Shown here: one piece after another, positions 1 to 4,873 of the stretch
How the letters are laid out: the number at the start of each line of letters is the position of its first letter
Numbering within the stretch: the stretch's first letter is position 1
Source of the DNA: Candidatus Cloacimonadota bacterium
GTDB lineage: Bacteria; Cloacimonadota; Cloacimonadia; Cloacimonadales; WRIO01
Assembly: GCA_009782695.1 (NCBI GenBank)
Contig: WRIO01000013.1
Span: 1-11,067 of the forward strand
DNA: 11,067 bases
Direction of reading: 5' to 3'
Made by a program: the position numbers and the translations under genes
Notes under the pieces: generated by a model
Database searches by the model: none
Told to the model about the DNA's origin: nothing
Seen by the model: the letters and a program-made list of their open reading frames with translations, nothing else

Positions 1-203
1 TAATATCCAGTGGCTGGGTCTTGAATGATAGTAAACTTATCGGCATCATGTAACCAATGGTGAAACTCATCACCTGAGGCAAAGACACTCATTTCCAACC
101 CATTCGGCTGGGTGATAGTGATGGGTAAATCATCGAACCATGCACTAAACAAACTGCTGCCTAAAACGATAATGGTCGTCAATAATATAAAAAATCTTTT
201 CAT
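1..203 (-). CDS. N-terminus of a secreted M6-type metalloprotease-like protein (partial, runs off left edge)
   Basis: Sixty-seven codons are visible from the ATG at 203-201 to the window edge with no stop. The protein begins MKRFFILLTTIIVLGSSLFS, a typical signal peptide (K-R, hydrophobic core, likely cleavage near the S-A pair at 20-21), so it is exported. The following stretch, PITITQPNGLEMSVFASGDE and then HHWLHDADKFTIIQDPATGY, resembles from memory the conserved N-terminal region of M6-family (immune inhibitor A-like) secreted metalloproteases, where a P-T-Q-P-(D/N)-G start and an SGDE..WLHD..G-TI motif precede the catalytic domain. The catalytic HExxH is outside the window, so protease activity is inferred. 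The start is supported by an AGGAG Shine-Dalgarno (210-214 on the plus strand reads CTCCT) six bases before the ATG. It could instead be another secreted protein sharing only this N-terminal region. Confidence 0.72.
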   Translation of the reverse strand, partial: MKRFFILLTTIIVLGSSLFSAWFDDLPITITQPNGLEMSVFASGDEFHHWLHDADKFTIIQDPATGY

Positions 204-399
204 AGTTTTCTCCTAAATTTTTTCTTCTACCAAAGATATATTACTAATGTAGTTCAAACTTATTTATAAAGGGTTTAGAATGGTCTTTTCAATATGCAAA
301 TTCAGATAGTTCACTTCTAATATCATCTCCCCCCAAGCGAAATCTAACCTTCGAGAGCATAAAATTATAGTGGCACTTTTTTGTCAAGGGAATTTAGGT
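204..399. other. Intergenic leader region without a gene
   Basis: This AT-rich stretch contains the AGGAG ribosome binding site of the left-edge gene (210-214), its probable long 5' leader, and the candidate promoter at 359-387. I see no ORF, tRNA or convincing riboswitch-like fold in it. Confidence 0.5.
359..387 (-). promoter_or_regulatory. Candidate promoter for the M6-like gene
   Basis: On the minus strand a perfect TTGACA (382-387) is followed after 17 bases by TTTTAT (359-364). A consensus TATAAT also lies at 364-369, but only 12 bases from the TTGACA. Either -10 reading gives a leader of about 150 bases before the ATG at 203. The perfect -35 makes a promoter likely; the exact -10 is uncertain. 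Confidence 0.4.
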
Positions 400-566
400 A
401 AATTAGAAATTAGAAATGAGGTGTCCTGTAGACGGTATGCGAGAGTTTAACCACCCCGTCCGCTAGCGCGTCCACCCCTCCAAATGACAGGCTACTTCGC
501 TTCGCTTCGTGGTGGAGGGGAATTTTCATCGTGCGTAGCACACCATATTTATAATTTATAATTTAA
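400..566. repeat. Mosaic intergenic repeat, left copy
   Basis: A composite of modules that recur around 9471-10078. (1) An 18-base TTAGAAAT-rich unit at 400-417 matches the complement of 9915-9932 with one mismatch. (2) A GGTGTCCTGTAGACGG unit at 420-435 resembles 9649-9663. (3) A 38-base unit at 447-484 beginning TTAACCACCCCGTCC and ending CCACCCCTCCAAA matches 9936-9973 at 36 of 38 bases. (4) Three tandem CTTCG units lie at 495-509. (5) Complementary arms CCCCTCCA (475-482) and TGGAGGGG (513-520) can pair around module 4. (6) The palindrome GTGCGTAGCAC lies at 531-541, with an AT-rich tail running into the cyclophilin stop codon. No ORF or transposase is associated. Confidence 0.8.
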
Positions 567-567
567 T

Positions 568-1380
568 TTACTTCACCCTAATAGAGATGATCTTTACATC
601 CTCGATAGGTTTTTCGCCGTTCTTTTCGACATCTTCGATAGCGTGGGCAACTTCCATACCTTTGGTCACTTTACCAAAGACTGTGTAGCCACCATTTAAC
701 CAGTTACAACCTTCTTTTTTGGTAACTATAAAGAACTGTGAGCCGTTTGTGTCGGGACCAGAGTTTGCATAACAGATAGTGCCGTAATCGACTTTGGAGA
801 TAAATTCTCTTTTATACACAGGACCTCTGCCAGTTAGCTCTTCTATCCTTTCTATCTCTTTGCCAAAGAGTGGTCTGCCACTGCGGCGTTGGCCTATTTC
901 GTCCAAAATCTCTTGTATTTCTGGATTTCTGTCTTCCTCAGTTTCTTGCATATAGGGGAGTAAAATATTTGTGTAGACTTGGTAAGCTACATGTTCGTCT
1001 TCGATGACGCCTGTAAGCCTTTCACCATCTTTGTAGCACTCATTTACAAATTTATAGCCAGGACCTCCCGTGCCGTTCCCGAGTGGACATCCACCTTGTA
1101 TCATAAAGTCTTTTATCACTCTATGGAATATCAAACCATCATAAAAGTGCCCTTTTGTCAGTTCGTTTGTCTTTGGGTCGGTGAATTCTTTTGTCCCCAT
1201 AGCTAGTCCGACAAAGTTCTCCACGCCGATGGGAGCCATACTTTTATCTAGCTCAAGCTCGATATTTCCTTTACTCGTTTTTATCACTACTTTCACTATA
1301 TCTCCTTCTTGGTTATTTGCACACACGCTGAGTGCAAGCACAGAGAGCACGAGTGCAACTAATAATATTTTTTTCATCAT
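568..1380 (-). CDS. Exported cyclophilin-type peptidylprolyl cis-trans isomerase with a large internal insertion
   Basis: A 270-residue cyclophilin that would catalyse X-Pro isomerisation during folding of exported proteins. Residues 1-22 form a signal peptide (MKK, then a Leu/Val/Ala core, then S-V-C-A before NNQ). Cys20 follows L-S-V, a poor lipobox, so periplasmic release is likelier than lipidation. The cyclophilin fold follows: FHRVI at 85-89 with catalytic Arg87, FMIQGG at 92-97, GSQFFI at 213-218, Trp227 in NWLNGG, and VFG at 234-236. About 80 mostly charged residues (roughly 114-199) separate YKF-NE from GTICYANSGP, where typical cyclophilins have a short loop. An AAGGAG ribosome site (plus-strand 1385-1390) lies four bases before the first ATG and seven before the second, so translation may start at 1377. 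It begins 12 bp after the glycosyltransferase stop and is probably in its operon. Confidence 0.93.
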   Translation of the reverse strand: MMKKILLVALVLSVLALSVCANNQEGDIVKVVIKTSKGNIELELDKSMAPIGVENFVGLAMGTKEFTDPKTNELTKGHFYDGLIFHRVIKDFMIQGGCPLGNGTGGPGYKFVNECYKDGERLTGVIEDEHVAYQVYTNILLPYMQETEEDRNPEIQEILDEIGQRRSGRPLFGKEIERIEELTGRGPVYKREFISKVDYGTICYANSGPDTNGSQFFIVTKKEGCNWLNGGYTVFGKVTKGMEVAHAIEDVEKNGEKPIEDVKIISIRVK

Positions 1381-1392
1381 ATTACTCCTTGG

Positions 1393-3129
1393 TTATTTAT
1401 ATTTTTTTTTCATTATTTCTATCATTTTTTTTATTCTATGGTCATAAGTATGATTTTTGGTCACTATACTATAGGCAGAGTCCGATATCCTTTTCCGTTC
1501 TTTCTCGTTATCTAAATAAAATTTTAGCAGTGAAGGTATCTCCTCCACATTATCAAACCATACCAAATTGTCTTTTGTTTCAAAAAACTCTGCCACCTGT
1601 TTTCGGTAGTCAGTCAGCAAGAACCCACCTGTCGCAGGGACATCAAATACACGCTGGTTCACAGCATGTGTCATCTGCAGAGAAGTCATATTAAAGCTAA
1701 TCCTTGATTGATTGTAAAAATCGCACAAATCCTCATAATACCAGCGTTCGGAAAGGGTCTCATATTCTATGGTGAGCATATTTGACCAGTTCGGGTCGCC
1801 GCTGACAGCAGGCATAAAATCTGCTAGCTTATCTATACCGCTTTGCCGATATATCTGAGTAGCCCGCCACAGAACTGCTGCTGCAAAATCTTCTCTCTGG
1901 TCGCTGTTGTCAAAGTAGAGGTCATCTAAAGTGTAGCTTATATCACCAGCTTCTTCACCCTTTAAGACTAGAGTTTTTGCTGCCAAAAACAGCTGCACCT
2001 TTTCCGGAAAAGCCCTTTGTAGATCGTCTCTATGCACCCACGACTGCATATTTTTATGCACGGCAAAGGTCATACTACTTCCCACAAAAGAGACATTGTA
2101 TTTATGGCTAACTTTTTTGGGATAAAATATGCTTGTGTCAGTTGCCAAAGGCAGGTATTCACAGCTGTGATAACCTTTTTCTTTTAGCTGCGGGATATAT
2201 ATATCGTCCCACACAAAGATATTGCAAAAATCACTGATATTTAGATCATAAGAAGAAAGCACCACATTTGGACTATCTACGAACCACGAAACAAAAGGCA
2301 GCTCGATGTCACTGAAAAGCTGGGTGAGGCGTCCTTCCTTGTCAAAACCAAGGTGGTTTATGGTTAGCACGAAATCAGGCTTAAACTCTATGATGTCATT
2401 TAGCAAACGCTTTATAAAAATCTCATAATCATAGTTGTCAGTGTCGATGTGGATATAGCGGGCAAGGTTACCTGTTTTTTGAATAGCGGTCAGACACTCT
2501 TTAGATAGCACATATCCGGAATCTATAAAAAGGATGCGTGTGACATCAGCAGTGAATTTCTGGTATCTCCATTTTTCTGATAAACTATGTTTTTGGCTCT
2601 TTTGCAAATAAGCTTTGATGCGGGCATACTTCTCAGGATAAAGCCGTTCGATGCTTTTTTGAGTGTATATTTCTGCACTAAATAGCGGTCTGACGGCATT
2701 TATACCTGCATCATCATACCCCACATAGATAGCCGTAAAGTCCAAAAAAGCCAGGTCGATGTGCTTCAACGCTAGATAAAAGACCTGCTTGTCTGGCTCT
2801 ATCAATATCAGCTTTTTATCTGGAAATCGCTTACGAATAGCTGTGGCGACATAGCCTAACCCAAGCCCCAGCACCACCAGCTCATCTCCATGTATTACTA
2901 GGCTACCCGCTATCTGCTCTGCCTCTTTTAAAGGGGCAAACTCACTGTGGATATCTACTATCTCCCAGTCCTTTGACGCCACAGACACTATCAAAGAGGG
3001 GACGCTCTCTGTTTTGCTAATCACTGTCTGAAACTGATAGACACTCTGAGATATTTCAGGGTTAATAAAACATCGACTTTTGTTTACACAAAGCCAATTT
3101 ATGTTATTGTTGTAGGTTTCTAGGGTCAT
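1393..3129 (-). CDS. Two-part CgeB/DUF3880-family glycosyltransferase with Rossmann-like N-terminal domain
   Basis: A 578-residue cytosolic protein with no signal peptide or membrane segment. The N-terminal part carries a nucleotide- or SAM-binding Rossmann signature, VVLGLGLGY at 85-93 followed by the acidic strand end ILIEPD at 108-113. This resembles the N-terminal region of motility accessory factor and DUF115-type proteins. The middle (about 225-335) matches DUF3880, with SWFVDSPN at 281-288 and an LPLATD segment at 326-331. The C-terminal part (about 460-575) resembles the glycosyltransferase-1 CgeB module, with NQRVFDVPATGGFLLTDYR at 491-509. Relatives often glycosylate flagellin or cell-surface components; the acceptor here is unknown. 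The ribosome site is weak (AAGAA before the ATG). A run of nine A bases (plus-strand 3168-3176) precedes the gene. The ATP-grasp gene lies 107 bp upstream and the cyclophilin 12 bp downstream on the same strand. Confidence 0.85.
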   Translation of the reverse strand: MTLETYNNNINWLCVNKSRCFINPEISQSVYQFQTVISKTESVPSLIVSVASKDWEIVDIHSEFAPLKEAEQIAGSLVIHGDELVVLGLGLGYVATAIRKRFPDKKLILIEPDKQVFYLALKHIDLAFLDFTAIYVGYDDAGINAVRPLFSAEIYTQKSIERLYPEKYARIKAYLQKSQKHSLSEKWRYQKFTADVTRILFIDSGYVLSKECLTAIQKTGNLARYIHIDTDNYDYEIFIKRLLNDIIEFKPDFVLTINHLGFDKEGRLTQLFSDIELPFVSWFVDSPNVVLSSYDLNISDFCNIFVWDDIYIPQLKEKGYHSCEYLPLATDTSIFYPKKVSHKYNVSFVGSSMTFAVHKNMQSWVHRDDLQRAFPEKVQLFLAAKTLVLKGEEAGDISYTLDDLYFDNSDQREDFAAAVLWRATQIYRQSGIDKLADFMPAVSGDPNWSNMLTIEYETLSERWYYEDLCDFYNQSRISFNMTSLQMTHAVNQRVFDVPATGGFLLTDYRKQVAEFFETKDNLVWFDNVEEIPSLLKFYLDNEKERKRISDSAYSIVTKNHTYDHRIKKMIEIMKKKYK

Positions 3130-3236
3130 AAGTATTCTTAATTTCTTTTATATAAGTTCATATCTGGTTTTTTTTTACTGTCCCTCTCACAGCCTGTAGT
3201 CGATGTAGAGAAACATTTTTTAGAGGCAAATTAGTG

Positions 3237-4232
3237 CTACGAATATTTACCCCAGATCAGTTCATTTTGCTTGTGGATCACTACTTCGTCATACATCATC
3301 ATCACCACATTTTTTTCATAGTTACCGATATTTGACATATTTTCGGTGCTGCCTATGTTGTTTAGTATCAGTGGTATAAAGTCGACACCTGTGCCGTAAG
3401 CATGAGGGTAAGCACCCCCAAAGTGTGGGTTTATTTTAGTTAGGTAATACACGCCTTTATCACAGAAAAACCGCATATCTATAGGACCCGCAAAATCAAA
3501 AAGTCTGTTCACTTCATGGATCATATCAAACAGTCTGTCATCGTGAAAAGAAACGGTTTTTGTGGTGCCACGATGTCTATTCTCTACGTATAATTTACTG
3601 AATATTGACACCACTTTTTTGCTCACTTTATCTACATAAATATCGGCATCTACCTCTATGCAATTGTGCATATATTCTTGGATTATGTAGTCATCTGAGA
3701 GGCTCAAAACCCTATCTAGGTCCTCTGTGGAGACCACTATGGTGGCAGCTGATATATTGTCACCTTTTCGGAGCTTCGCGAACAGAGGAAACCCCAAATC
3801 TTTTTTCTCGAGGGCGATCATAATCTCTGCTTTTGCAAAATAAGTCTTTGTAGTGTGTATATTATTATCTTTCAATATTTTATACGTCATATATCTATCT
3901 AAACATAGCTCCACTGTTTCCAAAGAAGACACTAGCAACACTATTCCTTTCTCGCTAAATTTATCTTGGTTAGCAGCTAATATCGGGATGTCTTTGTTTA
4001 CTAGTGGTAGCACTACCTTGATAGCCTCTTTTTCACATATTTCTAATAGCACAGACAGATAGCTCTCATGATCGCTACGTGGAACAGTATAGCTTTTGTC
4101 TGCTAAATATAAAGCAGGAGCGGTGTTGTCTCTATCCACCGCAACTAAAAGACCTTTTCCTTGCAAGGATTCCCGCAAGGATTTGACCATCGCACCATTC
4201 CTGCCGACACTACATAACAATATATTATACAT
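3237..4232 (-). CDS. ATP-grasp domain protein (carbamoyl-phosphate-synthase-like), atypical metal motif
   Basis: A 331-residue cytosolic protein. The first 85 or so residues form a pre-ATP-grasp Rossmann region (NILLCSVGRNGAMVKSL, an AVDRDN acidic turn at 32-37, then VVLPLVNKD). The ATP-grasp core follows: LDRYMTYKILKDNNI, FPLFAKLRKGDNISAATIVV as the nucleotide-binding lysine strand, and DYIIQEYMHN as the hinge. The metal-binding end is GPIDMRFF, then YYLTKINPHFGGAYPHAYGT. This arrangement is typical of carboxylate-amine or carboxylate-thiol ligases related to CarB and PylC, so ATP-dependent ligation of a small acid is the family expectation; the substrate is unknown. The usual E-I-N-P-R of the last motif is K-I-N-P-H here, which would remove one Mg ligand. 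The ATG at 4232-4230 has only a poor ribosome site. The gene lies upstream of the glycosyltransferase and is divergent from the tRNA cluster. Confidence 0.83.
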   Translation of the reverse strand: MYNILLCSVGRNGAMVKSLRESLQGKGLLVAVDRDNTAPALYLADKSYTVPRSDHESYLSVLLEICEKEAIKVVLPLVNKDIPILAANQDKFSEKGIVLLVSSLETVELCLDRYMTYKILKDNNIHTTKTYFAKAEIMIALEKKDLGFPLFAKLRKGDNISAATIVVSTEDLDRVLSLSDDYIIQEYMHNCIEVDADIYVDKVSKKVVSIFSKLYVENRHRGTTKTVSFHDDRLFDMIHEVNRLFDFAGPIDMRFFCDKGVYYLTKINPHFGGAYPHAYGTGVDFIPLILNNIGSTENMSNIGNYEKNVVMMMYDEVVIHKQNELIWGKYS

Positions 4233-4345
4233 AACTTTTAAAACCGTTTGACATATTTTTTAAATAGCCTTTTTAGTCAAGTAAAAAATGCTAAATCGAA
4301 TAAAGAAAGAAAAATACTAGATTTTTATGGTTTTTTTATATCAAA

Positions 4346-4384
4346 ATAAAGCAAAAAAAACGCTTTATCGAGGGTAAAACCCTC
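4346..4384. other. Two adjacent hairpins in the divergent intergenic region
   Basis: Hairpin one has arms ATAAAGC (4346-4352) and GCTTTAT (4362-4368), with a loop of eight A and one C. Hairpin two has arms GAGGGT (4370-4375) and ACCCTC (4379-4384), with an AAA loop. They sit between the ATP-grasp start and the tRNA promoter. Neither is followed by a clear T-run on either strand, so a regulatory or attenuator role is only possible. Confidence 0.45.
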
Positions 4385-4446
4385 TAAAATAGGCTGTTTC
4401 AAAATTTTACCTGCTTGGTTTGCTTATTTCTTTGTAAAAAAAACGC

Positions 4447-4475
4447 TTGACAAAAAAACACCCCTTAAATATTTT
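4447..4475 (+). promoter_or_regulatory. Sigma-70-type promoter of the tRNA cluster
   Basis: TTGACA (4447-4452), exactly 17 bases, then TATTTT (4470-4475). Transcription would begin near 4482, six bases before the first tRNA. The perfect -35, ideal spacing and position directly ahead of four tRNA genes support the call. The -10 matches consensus at four of six positions. Confidence 0.75.
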
Positions 4476-4487
4476 GGCACACATTGA

Positions 4488-4563
4488 CGCGAGGTGGAGC
4501 AGTTGGTAGCTCGTTGGGCTCATAACCCAAAGGCCAGAGGTTCAAGTCCTCTCCTCGCTACCA
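4488..4563 (+). tRNA. tRNA-fMet (initiator), anticodon CAU
   Basis: A full cloverleaf with encoded CCA (4561-4563). The acceptor CGCGAGG pairs with CCTCGCT except at position 1, where C faces U; an unpaired first position is the hallmark of bacterial initiator tRNA. The anticodon stem TTGGG/CCCAA ends in three consecutive G-C pairs next to the CTCATAA loop, the second initiator hallmark. It is the first gene of the cluster. Confidence 0.95.
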
Positions 4564-4572
4564 TTTTTATTC

Positions 4573-4649
4573 GGCGGCATAGCTCAGCTGGTTAGAGCAA
4601 CTGAATCATAATCAGTAGGTCCTTGGTTCAAATCCGAGTGCCGCTACCA
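4573..4649 (+). tRNA. tRNA with CAU anticodon, probably elongator tRNA-Met
   Basis: A cloverleaf with acceptor GGCGGCA/TGCCGCT (G1 facing U72), anticodon stem ACTGA/TCAGT with loop ATCATAA (anticodon CAU), T arm CTTGG/CCGAG, discriminator A and encoded CCA. It lacks the initiator features of its neighbour. The G1-U72, G2-C71, C3-G70 acceptor resembles elongator tRNA-Met as in Bacillus. A lysidine-modified tRNA-Ile2, which also carries a genomic CAU anticodon, is the alternative. Confidence 0.9.
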
Positions 4650-4653
4650 AAGT

Positions 4654-4730
4654 GCGCCTGTAGCTCAGCTGGATAGAGCAACAGCCTTCTAAGCTGTGGG
4701 TCAGAGGTTCGAATCCTCTCAGGCGTGCCA
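4654..4730 (+). tRNA. tRNA-Arg, anticodon UCU
   Basis: Acceptor GCGCCTG/CAGGCGT (G1 facing U72), anticodon stem ACAGC/GCTGT around CTTCTAA giving UCU, T arm AGAGG/CCTCT, discriminator G and encoded CCA. It reads AGA and AGG codons. It lies five bases after the preceding tRNA, so it is co-transcribed. Confidence 0.95.
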
Positions 4731-4740
4731 TACATATCAC

Positions 4741-4816
4741 GGTGGCTGTAGTTCAATGGTAGAGCAACGGATTGTGGTTCCGTCTGTTGTGGGTTCGAGC
4801 CCCATCAGCCACCCCA
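4741..4816 (+). tRNA. tRNA-His, anticodon GUG
   Basis: It carries the extra 5' G (position -1, base 4741) opposite C73 (base 4813), specific to tRNA-His. The acceptor GTGGCTG pairs with CAGCCAC, the anticodon stem ACGGA/TCCGT encloses TTGTGGT (anticodon GUG), and CCA is encoded. It is the last gene of the cluster and is followed directly by a short T5 run. Confidence 0.96.
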
Positions 4817-4838
4817 TTTTTCCCCCACATAAAACCAA

Positions 4839-4868
4839 TGTAGCGGAGAGCGTCTCTGCTCTCCATAA
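4839..4868. repeat. Hairpin-forming repeat between the tRNA cluster and res
   Basis: Perfect 7-bp arms GGAGAGC (4845-4851) and GCTCTCC (4858-4864) enclose GTCTCT. The 30-base unit beginning TGTAGCGGA recurs at 9432-9461 with 24 of 30 bases identical. Its place between convergent transcripts suggests it could stop transcription from either side, but no adjacent T-run is present. The second copy argues for an interspersed repeat that may serve as a terminator here. Confidence 0.6.
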
Positions 4869-4873
4869 CCCCG

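Noticed and set aside
1318..1380. Lipoprotein signal in the cyclophilin
   Set aside because: Cys20 is preceded by L-S-V; Val at the -1 position does not fit a lipobox, so a plain signal peptide is likelier.
3130..3236. Promoter between the ATP-grasp and glycosyltransferase genes
   Set aside because: A TATATAAA stretch is present, but no -35-like hexamer lies at proper distance; only an A9 tract does.
4845..4864. Classical intrinsic terminator after the tRNA cluster
   Set aside because: The stem is good, but no T-run follows on either strand, so it is listed as a hairpin repeat with possible terminator function only.
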